Assembly: GCA_027063305.1 (NCBI GenBank)
Contig: JAMORY010000033.1
Coordinates: forward strand, 19,367-83,366
Direction: 5' to 3'
Source: Sulfurovum sp.
Lineage (GTDB): Bacteria > Campylobacterota > Campylobacteria > Campylobacterales > Sulfurovaceae
Length of the DNA: 64,000 nucleotides
The notes beneath the pieces are model-generated. The model was not told the DNA's origin and did not search any database. It saw nothing but the letters and a program-made list of their open reading frames with translations. A program made the position numbers and the translations under genes. Numbering within the stretch: position 1 is the first letter of the stretch; every line of letters starts with the position of its first letter. This document shows, in pieces, positions 53,844 to 62,333 of this stretch.

Positions 53844-54831
53844 TTTCTTCGGTTGACTTTAGCCAGTCAGGCATTAACGTATAGTGTTCCAAATGTTCAT
53901 CTATATAGGGAGCAATATCCGAATCTTTCATTTGGCAAAAGAGCTCTTCCCATAAAAGCACCTTTGCTCTACTCTCTTTTAACACACGCCAATCACTTAT
54001 CGTCTCATGCCCATAAGAGAGAAGGTAATAGAGCTCGCACTCCCACTTCCCAGAGTCACTTAAACTCTTTTGTAATCTCTCATAGAGTGTCATATTTTGT
54101 TTTACAGAAGAGGAGAGAGCCTTAATCTCAATCATCACCACTTTTTTATTCTCTTGATCAATATGTACAATATCTGGGCTTAGATTATCAAAGTCTTTGT
54201 GCCATTTATCAATATGAAATAGCCTATTATTTAGTTTTCCTTCCACAATGGTATTGTGACTATTCCATCTTTTAAAAGAGAGTCTCTCTACTTCAGATAA
54301 CCAAGTATCACTTTTTTTTGATTCATACGAAGAGTGATAAACACCTAAGCTTTTATTATTTTTTCCCATCCAAATGGTAGAAAGTTGCATGATTGCATTC
54401 CAACGACTTTCTGAGTGAGAAAATCCATTCTTTGCTCTAAAGAGATAGGTGGCATTTTGTTTTGTTGTATTAAAATAGACAGGTACAACAGCTGTAAGTT
54501 TACAACTATTGGCATACTCCAGTAACTTCATCATAATAGAACTTTTATTGTAAATAAAAAAAATAGCCCCATCACTCTCACGTATAAGCTTTTTATTGGA
54601 GTTATCCAAACTTTGAGGATGTTGCCCTACCTCGTTAACTTCATACCCTAAAGACTTGACATACGCAATAAGCAATCCATTATGAATTTTTCCTACCGTA
54701 AACTGATAGTTAGCAGGATCAAAACCATTCACAATACGATAGATATCCTCCTTATAGCTTTCAAAAGTATCCTTCTCATTGAGCTTTTTACTCGATAAGA
54801 GTACCAGATTGGTCTTTCTCTTATCATTCAT
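53830..54831 (-). CDS. PD-(D/E)XK nuclease candidate with an N-terminal nucleotide-sensor-like region
   Basis: 333 aa. The C-terminal half has SPDIVHID followed by KKVVMIEIKAL near residues 220-240, the D...ExK signature of PD-(D/E)XK nucleases. The N-terminal half (residues 1-125) reads like an alpha/beta domain: LVLLSSKKLN, then DGAIFFIYNKSSIMMKLLEYA and LTAVVPVYFN, reminiscent of nucleoside-deoxyribosyltransferase, SLOG or TIR-type folds. That similarity is weak. It overlaps its neighbours on both sides, so it is the core of the cassette. A defence effector or a mobile-element nuclease are both possible. It is not a known family to me. Confidence 0.55.
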   Translation of the reverse strand: MNDKRKTNLVLLSSKKLNEKDTFESYKEDIYRIVNGFDPANYQFTVGKIHNGLLIAYVKSLGYEVNEVGQHPQSLDNSNKKLIRESDGAIFFIYNKSSIMMKLLEYANSCKLTAVVPVYFNTTKQNATYLFRAKNGFSHSESRWNAIMQLSTIWMGKNNKSLGVYHSSYESKKSDTWLSEVERLSFKRWNSHNTIVEGKLNNRLFHIDKWHKDFDNLSPDIVHIDQENKKVVMIEIKALSSSVKQNMTLYERLQKSLSDSGKWECELYYLLSYGHETISDWRVLKESRAKVLLWEELFCQMKDSDIAPYIDEHLEHYTLMPDWLKSTEENETR

Positions 54832-55154
54832 AGCTCTGCAACTTTTTGTTGAAGAAGCTCTTTATGCTCTTTGATATAAAACTCAAGTGCTTCATTGATT
54901 GCGTGACTCATATCATGCTCATCTAAAATACCTACCATTTGAAAAAGTTTCATCTTTTTGACTACCTCATCATTAAGTGCCACCATTGAACCCCCCTCTG
55001 ATGCACTCACCTCTTCATACATAAACTCTACTGCTTTAAGTACTCTCTCTCCTCTTGTACGTCCCTCTACTCCATGACTACTGGCATACTCTAATATTTT
55101 AGTGTAGAGACTCTCTTTCATATCCAATCTTTTTTTACTCTCTTCTTGACTCAT
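54828..55154 (-). CDS. Ribbon-helix-helix-like DNA-binding protein with tandem motifs
   Basis: 108 aa. Two similar segments, KRLDMKESLYTKILEYASSHG (residues about 8-30) and VALNDEVVKKMKLFQMVGIL (about 58-78), are each followed by an acidic helix ending FMYEEV or FYIKEH. This fits tandem RHH or helix-turn-helix units as in antitoxins and partition regulators. It overlaps the previous and next genes by 4 bp each. It probably regulates the cassette. Confidence 0.55.
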   Translation of the reverse strand: MSQEESKKRLDMKESLYTKILEYASSHGVEGRTRGERVLKAVEFMYEEVSASEGGSMVALNDEVVKKMKLFQMVGILDEHDMSHAINEALEFYIKEHKELLQQKVAEL

Positions 55155-55324
55155 TTTTTACCTCCACTCTTTTGAATACACTCTGCATCTAGACATCTTT
55201 GAATTGCAGCTATCACAAACTCCCCTTGGGTTGCAGATTTACTTTTAAGTTGGTTCTCTTGAGCATATTCCAAGAGTGCTGTATAGAGTTCCATTGGAAT
55301 ATCGACCTGTTTTGTACGCTTCAT
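55151..55324 (-). CDS. 57 aa ribbon-helix-helix-like protein, first gene of the cassette
   Basis: It begins MKRTKQVDIPMELYTALLEY, which matches the MKESLYTKILEYA unit of the following gene, then a second helix QGEFVIAAIQRCL. This is the size and pattern of an RHH/CopG-like DNA-binding protein. GAGGAGATGTA precedes the ATG at 55322-55324. Its stop overlaps the next ATG (ATGA). It was probably duplicated from, or gave rise to, the first half of its neighbour. Confidence 0.6.
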   Translation of the reverse strand: MKRTKQVDIPMELYTALLEYAQENQLKSKSATQGEFVIAAIQRCLDAECIQKSGGKK

Positions 55325-55471
55325 TACATCTCCTCAAAGATAATTTCTTAAGTCATTTCACTTAAGTAGATTAATTATGGCACAAAATAGATTAAATTGG
55401 AATAAAATGGAAACAGAAGGATTTTTTGTTAAATTTAGAGAATCCATTATCTTTCGGATTCTCTACTCTCT

Positions 55472-57592
55472 TTAGCTACATGCCACCTCATCCCCCACAG
55501 GGATCACATCAACCTTCACAGACTTGAAACGTGCCGTCATAATAAGCTCATCACACTCATCACCAAAGAGTGCATTAATGCGGCTCTTGGCATGGTGGAA
55601 GGTACAAAAAAGCGTTTTCGACTTTACCTTTTCGGTATATTTCACCGTGAGCGCTTCACTCTCACCATATTCACTTTTCAGTATCACACGATCACCAAAC
55701 TTCCCTTCATCCTCGATTGGTGCGAGTAGAACATCCTCGTCATACTTCGTATCGAGCTTACTGCTTCTCTTTGTCTGTGCCGCATTGTTGTAGTGTGCGA
55801 GTGTACGACCGGTTGTCAGGTAGTACCCCTCCAGAGAGTCATTGTAGAACTTCTTCTCCAATATCTCCTGCACCATCCCTCTTGGTTCATACTGCTTATA
55901 GACATAACGCCCCAACCCATCTTCGGTACGGAAGTCAAGCAGGTGAAGCACCGGCGTATCTTCATGGTAGATCGGCCACTGCATCCCGCGTTTTCTGTGT
56001 CGCTCAAGTCTGTAGTAGTCTGCACCGCTAAAGCGTCTTGGTGCGACCACCCGTACCTCATTCCATACATCTTCGGACGTTTTAAAATGGAAATTCTCGC
56101 CATCCCCAAGCTTCTGTGCCATCTGGGTCAATACTTCCCAATCATCCGGAAGATTAGACTGTACCAAGGGCTGAGAGAGGTGCAGTCTTCGCATTGCATT
56201 GACATAGACACCGGTCTTCTCGTAGGCACTTTTTACCCCAATGACGACATCGGCATGCTGTGCAATATCATTCATAAAGAGCTCTTGTACCATCAGGAAC
56301 TCAAGCTGATCGATCGCCTTTTCAATCTTGTTGATATTAGGATGGATATGGGTAATATCCTCTCCCATATTGAGCACTGCCTTAATACGCCCTTCAAGTA
56401 TTGCATCCACAAGCTGAGGGGTCATCAACCCTACCTCTTTAGGCTCTTGATAATCAGGTACATAGTATGGCAGACACCCCATATCACATGCACCCTGTAC
56501 ATTGTTCTGTCCTCGAAGCGGCATCAACCCCGCACCACTCTTTCCAACATTACCAGTCATCAATGCCAGGTGTGTGATCGCCATTACCGCGTAGGAGCCG
56601 TCCAGGTGCTCTGTAATCCCAAGCCCCCAGAAGATCATCGACTTTTTCAGTGCATACTCACGAGCGATATTGGGAATCATCTTGGCAAGATACTCATACC
56701 CCTCAACATCTTTGAAGAATTCAGGATTGGCATACGGGTCATTCAATATCTTCTCTTTGAACGTATCAAAGTCTTTGGTACGGTTCTGAATAAAGCTCTC
56801 ATCATACAACTCTTCATCGATGATCACATACGCCATCATGTTCAAAATAAGCAGATTCGCTTCATACGGGATCACACAGTTATACTTTGCAAGACGTGCC
56901 AGTTTTGTTTCACGTACATCGATGACAGCAAGATTATTGTGTTTCTTTGCCATATCGACCATACGGTTGGCGATGATCGGGTGTGCCTCCATGGTGTTGG
57001 AGCCGATAACCACAATGAACTCCGTTTCATAAATATCATTGTACGGATTGGTCGCAGCACCCTCACCGATGGTCGCACGCATCCCTTTGAGGCTTGGAGA
57101 GTGGCAGACACGGGCACAGTTGTCTACATGCGGAGACTCCATCGTCTCACGGCAGAACTTCTGGAATGCATAGGCACTCTCGCACGATGTTCTTGCCCCA
57201 CCGATGGCACAGAACGCATCTCGTCCGTATGTTTTCTTGATCTCATCAAGTTTCATCGCAGCGATCAAGGTTGCCGTATCAAGATCACAGGTCATATAGT
57301 CACTGTTAAACTCTGTCAGCTTATCGGCTACAGCTTTGACAATGTGTGGGTTTTTCTCCAAAAAGCCCTTTTTGATACGCGGTTCCCTGATACGGTCTTT
57401 GGCATCAACAAAATCATACCCGTACTTTCCCTTGATACAGAGCTTTCCTTCAGAGACCACCCCGTCTTTCTGGGCATAGACCTTAACGATCTTATTATTT
57501 TCCACCACACCGGTAATATCACACCCTACACCACAGTAGGTACATACGCTCTCTATCTCTTGCCGCCCGTTTTCATTGATCTTTTTTGTCAT
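55472..57592 (-). CDS. Molybdopterin oxidoreductase, formate dehydrogenase alpha-type
   Basis: 706 aa. [4Fe-4S] cluster motif ESVCTYCGVGCDITG (residues about 15-30) with the fourth Cys in EGKLCIKGK. The Mo ligand Cys is in VDNCARVCHSPSLKG (near 175), where many formate dehydrogenases carry Cys or selenocysteine. Also present are the GADYYRLERHRKRGMQWP region and the C-terminal MPT domain (TFHHAKSRINALFGDE). It probably oxidises formate, but assimilatory nitrate reductase-like enzymes share this layout. The start MTKKINENG (57590-57592) has AAAGGGC upstream. No beta or gamma subunit is adjacent. A large open frame on the other strand is spurious. Confidence 0.85.
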   Translation of the reverse strand: MTKKINENGRQEIESVCTYCGVGCDITGVVENNKIVKVYAQKDGVVSEGKLCIKGKYGYDFVDAKDRIREPRIKKGFLEKNPHIVKAVADKLTEFNSDYMTCDLDTATLIAAMKLDEIKKTYGRDAFCAIGGARTSCESAYAFQKFCRETMESPHVDNCARVCHSPSLKGMRATIGEGAATNPYNDIYETEFIVVIGSNTMEAHPIIANRMVDMAKKHNNLAVIDVRETKLARLAKYNCVIPYEANLLILNMMAYVIIDEELYDESFIQNRTKDFDTFKEKILNDPYANPEFFKDVEGYEYLAKMIPNIAREYALKKSMIFWGLGITEHLDGSYAVMAITHLALMTGNVGKSGAGLMPLRGQNNVQGACDMGCLPYYVPDYQEPKEVGLMTPQLVDAILEGRIKAVLNMGEDITHIHPNINKIEKAIDQLEFLMVQELFMNDIAQHADVVIGVKSAYEKTGVYVNAMRRLHLSQPLVQSNLPDDWEVLTQMAQKLGDGENFHFKTSEDVWNEVRVVAPRRFSGADYYRLERHRKRGMQWPIYHEDTPVLHLLDFRTEDGLGRYVYKQYEPRGMVQEILEKKFYNDSLEGYYLTTGRTLAHYNNAAQTKRSSKLDTKYDEDVLLAPIEDEGKFGDRVILKSEYGESEALTVKYTEKVKSKTLFCTFHHAKSRINALFGDECDELIMTARFKSVKVDVIPVGDEVACS

Positions 57593-57729
57593 CTGTATGC
57601 CCTTTTTGAAACAAATATTTCCCACATCGGTATAATTAGGAGTAAATCTATCCTATTTATGCTTAAACTCATACGCTTTTATGTGTCACTTGTTATGATC
57701 TGCCAAATTATAACAAAAAAGGATCTAAT

Positions 57730-57981
57730 ATGTTTACAATCAATATAACAAAAGAGTGCGGATGTTTCAAAAAAAGCGCCTATGAGAACAATATGACTTT
57801 TGAGAGTAAAGACGACGCACTACTACAAGCAAAACTGATGGAGAATCATATGAATCAGAAATTCTATCAAAAACATACATTTTGGGTAGAAGAGGATGGT
57901 AATACATTCCGTATCAACGTAGCGGAAAGAGTAAGAGAGTCTCACTCGGGTGGATGCTGCGGTAGTGGACACTGCTCGTAA
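57730..57981 (+). CDS. Small Cys-rich protein divergent from formate dehydrogenase
   Basis: 83 aa. It begins MFTINITKECGCFKKS with two Cys and ends GGCCGSGHCS with three more. The middle is a charged alpha/beta stretch without membrane segments. The two Cys clusters could bind a metal. AAAAAAGGATCT precedes the ATG. It is divergent from the molybdoenzyme gene with about 137 bp between, so it may help mature or regulate that enzyme. No family recognised. Confidence 0.7.
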   Translation: MFTINITKECGCFKKSAYENNMTFESKDDALLQAKLMENHMNQKFYQKHTFWVEEDGNTFRINVAERVRESHSGGCCGSGHCS

Positions 57982-57984
57982 CGG

Positions 57985-58005
57985 GTGAGGAGTGAGGAGT
58001 GAGGA
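57985..58005 (+). repeat. Heptanucleotide tandem repeat (GTGAGGA x 3)
   Basis: Three exact copies just after the stop of the Cys-rich protein; the same unit as at 45128. Confidence 0.8.
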
Positions 58006-58050
58006 ACGATAACCTCTTCTCTCTTCCTTAAACCACCCTCAGCACTTAAT

Positions 58051-58551
58051 CTATTTAAAGTTCCCAAATACCAGTGGTGCTTTCAACTCATCCATCTTTC
58101 TGACCAGTGTGATCACTGCCTGAAGATCATCGATCTTTTTCCCACTGACACGTATCTCATCGCCTTGTATCGCCGGCGTTACTTTTAATTTCGCATCTTT
58201 GATCGCTTTAACGATCTTTTTTGCTTCATCTTTCTCGATACTATCGACAATACGGTAGATCACTTTCACGTTCCCACCGCTGATTCCTTCGGTCTTTACC
58301 TCTTCTAATGACTTTGGAGAAAGCCCTCTCTTGATCATTTTAGAGATAACGATATCTTTCAATGCATCGATCTTACTGTCACTGGAACTTGAAAGGTTCA
58401 ATACCTTAGCCTTCTCATTCAAGTCAATATCAACCATGATACCCTTAAAGTCAAAGCGGCTTCCAACCTCTTTTTTTGCCTGTTCAATGGCATTTTTCAT
58501 CTCCATCATATCAAGCTTCGCACTAATATCAAAGTAATGATCCTTTGCCAT
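58051..58551 (-). CDS. YajQ-family nucleotide-binding protein
   Basis: 166 aa. The full YajQ pattern is present: YFDISAKLDMMEMKNAIEQAKKEV at the N-terminus, GSRFDFKGIMVDIDLNEKAK, and the C-terminal VRKMDELKAPLVFGNFK. The double RRM-like fold binds nucleotides, and some members bind cyclic di-GMP. It starts 11 bp from the hom stop on the same strand. Confidence 0.93.
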   Translation of the reverse strand: MAKDHYFDISAKLDMMEMKNAIEQAKKEVGSRFDFKGIMVDIDLNEKAKVLNLSSSSDSKIDALKDIVISKMIKRGLSPKSLEEVKTEGISGGNVKVIYRIVDSIEKDEAKKIVKAIKDAKLKVTPAIQGDEIRVSGKKIDDLQAVITLVRKMDELKAPLVFGNFK

Positions 58552-58562
58552 TATCGACCTCC

Positions 58563-59825
58563 TTACTTTTCGATACGCATCATTGCGATGCTACCGTGTA
58601 CAACATCGAGTGTTTCAAGTGCCTTGATCGCATCTTGCATTTTGCTCTCTTGTGTTTTATGTGTTGTAAAGAGCAGTTTTGCAATATGTGCATCACTTGT
58701 TGGTTTTTGAAGCATTGATTCGATCGAAATACCGAATTCACCCAATTTGGATGTGATCGCAGCAAGTACACCACTCTTATCATCTACTTCCAGTCGCAGG
58801 TAGTACTGTGTCACGATCTGCTCTTTTGGAAGTAGCTTCAATCCCGACTCCAGACCTTTTTTGTACCCAAGCATCGGTCCCTGGTTTCCACGGACAATAT
58901 CTACAATATCAGCAATAACAGCCGAAGCAGTCGCATCACCACCTGCACCCGGACCATAGTACATCGTCTCGCCTACACGGTCACCCACCACAGTTACCGC
59001 ATTCATTACCCCATCAACTTTGGCGATCATACTCTCCTGTGGGATCATCGTCGCATGGACACGAAGTTCCACACCCTCACCTACATTTTTGGCAATACCA
59101 AGTAGTTTGATCTCATATCCGAACTCTTTAGCAAACGCGACATCGGTCTGTGTAATATTCTCAATTCCCTCGATCAAAATATCTTCAGGCTTCGCATCGA
59201 TCCCATAAGCGATAGATGCCAAGATAAGCAATTTATGTGAAGCATCGAACCCACCCACATCAAAAGTCGGATCGGCTTCCGCATATCCAAGCTCCTGTGC
59301 CTCTTTGAGTATCGCTTCATACTGTGCACCTTCATTGATCATCTTAGTCAGCATATAGTTACACGTACCGTTCATAATACCCTGAATGGTGTTAATATGG
59401 TTTGCCGCTAAACCTGTTCTCAACGCACCGATAATAGGGATACCTCCAGCCGTACTCGCTTCATACATCAATGGAATATCCCCTGCGATCTCCTGTAGCT
59501 CATAACGATGATAGGCAAGCAGTGCTTTGTTCGCAGTCACGACTGCCTTACCGTTCTCAAGTGCTTTCTTAACCAAGGAATACGGCTCTTCCACACCCCC
59601 CATCAACTCAACAACAATATCAATTTCAGGATCATTTATGATCTCTTCAGCATTGTCTGTTAAATAGATATCGACATCTCTTTCTTTTGTTAGATCACGT
59701 ACGACACCCGATTTGACAACAATCTTCTTTCCTGCTCTCGCTTCGATCACATCGGCATTATCCACTAGGATCTTTGCAACACTTTCACCTACCGTACCGA
59801 CACCAAGAATTCCTATCTTAACCAT
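58563..59825 (-). CDS. hom: Homoserine dehydrogenase Hom
   Basis: 420 aa. Rossmann motif VKIGILGVGTVGESVAKIL, the catalytic domain with GIMNGTCNYMLTKM and EADPTFDVGGFDASHKL, and a C-terminal ACT domain (YYLRLEVDDKSGVLAAITSKLGEFGI) for feedback by threonine. It converts aspartate semialdehyde to homoserine. The start at 59823-59825 overlaps the aminotransferase stop by 8 bp, with AGAGGAAAAA before it. Confidence 0.95.
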   Translation of the reverse strand: MVKIGILGVGTVGESVAKILVDNADVIEARAGKKIVVKSGVVRDLTKERDVDIYLTDNAEEIINDPEIDIVVELMGGVEEPYSLVKKALENGKAVVTANKALLAYHRYELQEIAGDIPLMYEASTAGGIPIIGALRTGLAANHINTIQGIMNGTCNYMLTKMINEGAQYEAILKEAQELGYAEADPTFDVGGFDASHKLLILASIAYGIDAKPEDILIEGIENITQTDVAFAKEFGYEIKLLGIAKNVGEGVELRVHATMIPQESMIAKVDGVMNAVTVVGDRVGETMYYGPGAGGDATASAVIADIVDIVRGNQGPMLGYKKGLESGLKLLPKEQIVTQYYLRLEVDDKSGVLAAITSKLGEFGISIESMLQKPTSDAHIAKLLFTTHKTQESKMQDAIKALETLDVVHGSIAMMRIEK

Positions 59826-61056
59826 GTTGTTTTTCCTCTTCAAGGGTTTTTAAAAAACGTTTAATATTACGTGCTGCCTGGCGAATACGCTTCTCATTCT
59901 CGATCAATGCGATACGGACATAACGATCACCATACTTACCAAAACCGATCCCTGGACTAACTGCAACACTAGCTTCTTGAAGCAGGCGCTTGGAGAATTC
60001 CATCGATCCCATGTTCATATCAAGTGCGACTTGTGGTAGTTTTGCCCAGATGAACATACTCGCGTTAGGCTTTTTTAACTCCCATCCGGCATTGGTAAAG
60101 GCTTCGATCATCACATCTCTACGTTTACGATAGCGAGGGATGATCTCCTCGTCAGGTACATAGTCATGCTCATCCAAAGCTACCGTTGCCGCTACCTGTA
60201 TCGGAGTGAACATCCCATAATCCAACCAGGACTTGATCGCCTGTAGTGCACCAATAAGCTTCTTGTTCCCGACAATGAACCCTACACGCCATCCAGCCAT
60301 ATTGTATGACTTAGAAAGTGTATAGGACTCGACCGCCACATCCTTGGCTCCTTCTACCTGCATGATAGAAGGTGTTTTGTAGCCGTCAAACGTAATGTCA
60401 GCATAAGCGATATCAGAAATAATATAAAAACGCTTCTCTTTTGCCAATGCGACCAAACGTTCATAGAACTGCGGAGTCACTGTTGCTGTACTTGGGTTGT
60501 GCGGAAAGTTCACCACAAGGAATTTTGGTTTCGGGATCGAATTATCAAGCGCATCCTCCACATCCTCCAAGAACTTATCTTCGTTCACTTCAAATGTATC
60601 TTCATCAAATGTCACTTCCATCTTCTCGACATTCGCACCGGCAAGAATGAATGCTTGAGAGTGGATCGGATATGTTGGGTCTGGTACGATCGCAACATCA
60701 CCGGGATTCGTGATTGCCTGAACAAGGTGAACATACCCCTCTTTACTTCCCATGGTCGCGACCACTTCCGTATCAGGATCAAGATCCGTACCATACTTAC
60801 GCTTATACCAATTACTCATTGCCAAACGTAATTTATAGATCCCCTTACTTGCACTATACCCATGTGTTTTAGGCTTACGTGCCGTTTCACATAGTTTATC
60901 AATGATCGGTTTAGGCGTCGATGCATCCGGATTCCCCATTGAAAAGTCAATAATATCTGCACCCTCACGACGCATCTTCATCTTGATATCATTGATCTCT
61001 GCAAAAATATATTTAGGTAAACGATTTATCTTTTCAAACTGGATTTCATTAAACAT
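59818..61056 (-). CDS. Class I aminotransferase (aspartate/alanine or LL-diaminopimelate type)
   Basis: 412 aa, fold-type I PLP enzyme. IDFSMGNPDASTPKPI and HGYSASKGIYKLRLAMSNWY lie near the N-terminus, NFPHNPSTATV near 190, and the PLP Lys is in SYTLSKSYNMAGWRVGF near 250. The C-terminal KYGDRYVRIALIENEKR holds the substrate-binding Arg. Relatives in this phylum act as alanine or LL-diaminopimelate aminotransferases; specificity cannot be fixed by sight. It precedes hom, which suggests aspartate-family amino acid synthesis. Confidence 0.9.
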   Translation of the reverse strand: MFNEIQFEKINRLPKYIFAEINDIKMKMRREGADIIDFSMGNPDASTPKPIIDKLCETARKPKTHGYSASKGIYKLRLAMSNWYKRKYGTDLDPDTEVVATMGSKEGYVHLVQAITNPGDVAIVPDPTYPIHSQAFILAGANVEKMEVTFDEDTFEVNEDKFLEDVEDALDNSIPKPKFLVVNFPHNPSTATVTPQFYERLVALAKEKRFYIISDIAYADITFDGYKTPSIMQVEGAKDVAVESYTLSKSYNMAGWRVGFIVGNKKLIGALQAIKSWLDYGMFTPIQVAATVALDEHDYVPDEEIIPRYRKRRDVMIEAFTNAGWELKKPNASMFIWAKLPQVALDMNMGSMEFSKRLLQEASVAVSPGIGFGKYGDRYVRIALIENEKRIRQAARNIKRFLKTLEEEKQHG

Positions 61057-61067
61057 TACATCCCTTT

Positions 61068-61598
61068 TCAGTGTTCTTGTGTTTCATTCTTCTCATGACT
61101 CAGAGTGATCGTTTTTACAACCACACTATCTTGCGGAGTCTCCTCGGCGATTGCATGCTCAATACTTAATGCCGGATCATTATCTACCTCTTCTTGGATA
61201 CTCTCTGCCATCTTGTCCTCATTAAAAGGTAAAAGTCCCTGAAGCTGCGTTCTATCAAACTGTGTCGTAAAATACCATGATGCCACACCTAAAAGAAGTA
61301 TCACCGTAAAGATAAAGAGCTTTGATCTCCCCTGTCTCTTTTCAACGACCGGTGTTGCATCCAATACGACCCCATTATCATCAACATGTGACTGATAATA
61401 GGCTGATGCCTCTTCTCTCAAAGAAGAGAGGTCCGCTCCATACTCACGTTCAATGATCGAGATGAAGCCCATTGTCTTCACTTTTTTCAAAATATCGAAC
61501 TCTCCTGCAAATAGTGCCTCTAGATTCTCTTCCGATATATTGGTCTTTTTTGAGATATCTTTTACTGTATAGTGTTCTTGTAGTTCATTCAACTGCAT
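61068..61598 (-). CDS. HTH and single-membrane-helix protein (RodZ-like layout), function unknown
   Basis: 176 aa. N-terminal helical DNA-binding-like segment (HYTVKDISKKTNISEENLEALFAG), then a linker and one membrane helix (KLFIFTVILLLGVASWYF, residues about 95-112), then an acidic periplasmic tail. The layout resembles RodZ-type scaffolds. It overlaps rlmB by 14 bp and is followed by the aminotransferase. Common in Campylobacterota as an unnamed gene. Confidence 0.7.
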   Translation of the reverse strand: MQLNELQEHYTVKDISKKTNISEENLEALFAGEFDILKKVKTMGFISIIEREYGADLSSLREEASAYYQSHVDDNGVVLDATPVVEKRQGRSKLFIFTVILLLGVASWYFTTQFDRTQLQGLLPFNEDKMAESIQEEVDNDPALSIEHAIAEETPQDSVVVKTITLSHEKNETQEH

Positions 61599-62271
61599 AT
61601 CCCATCCTATGTATTAAAATCGCAGCCGCTGCGCTTACGTTCAAAGAATCAAACTCATGCTTCATCTCGATCGATATCAATCGATCCAGTTTTGCACGGG
61701 CTTTTTTAGAGATCCCACGCCCCTCACTTCCCATTACTAGAAGTCGTTTTTGAGCAAAATTCATCTCCTGAATAGGTGCACCTTCCATTGCCGCACCATA
61801 CGATGTGAAACCTATCTGTTTTAACTCATTTAGTACATCGAGGATATTTGGTTCTATCACAAACGGCATATCCAACATTGCCCCTGAGCTTGTACGTGTT
61901 ATCGCTGCAAGGTTCAACTGCTTCACCCCTGATGCGATCACTGCATCCACACCAAGAGCATAAGCACTTCTTACGATCGCACCGATATTTCCGACATCCG
62001 TCAACCCATCAAGTACTATAATGAAATCACTATGCTTTACATCCGAAAGCAATAAAGGCTCTATCTCCGAGATCTCTAGGAGTATCCCTTGATGATTCCC
62101 CCCTTTACTCATAGACTGAGCCCATTTCTCTTCCAAAAACTTTATTTTATCGTGGAACTTGTGAAATAGCGCTTGAGGCAAAATCCCTTTTTTCGCGATA
62201 TAGACCGTCTTAACTCGCTCTGCATGTCTTGTCATTGCATACAGGCATACCTGTTTTCCATAAATAATCAT
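61585..62271 (-). CDS. rlmB: 23S rRNA 2'-O-methyltransferase RlmB (SpoU/TrmH family)
   Basis: 228 aa. SPOUT knot motifs are LDGLTDVGNIGAIVRSAYALGVDAV, LLVMGSEGRGISKKARAKLD and the C-terminal SLNVSAAAAILIHRM. The N-terminal substrate domain (IYGKQVCLYAMT) is short. RlmB methylates the ribose of a guanosine in 23S rRNA; the exact position is inferred from the family. It follows rsmI on the same strand. Confidence 0.92.
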   Translation of the reverse strand: MIIYGKQVCLYAMTRHAERVKTVYIAKKGILPQALFHKFHDKIKFLEEKWAQSMSKGGNHQGILLEISEIEPLLLSDVKHSDFIIVLDGLTDVGNIGAIVRSAYALGVDAVIASGVKQLNLAAITRTSSGAMLDMPFVIEPNILDVLNELKQIGFTSYGAAMEGAPIQEMNFAQKRLLVMGSEGRGISKKARAKLDRLISIEMKHEFDSLNVSAAAAILIHRMGYAVE

Positions 62272-62333
62272 AAGGGATTTTATCTAATTTTTACTTGGAA
62301 TTAGAGTGTTCAGTAATTTCCAGACAATAAACT

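Noticed and set aside
55793..57748. A 651-codon open frame on the plus strand opposite the formate dehydrogenase
   Set aside because: It lies wholly in the shadow of a clear molybdoenzyme, has low-complexity His/Ile/Cys-rich composition and no family match; it results from codon bias of the true gene.
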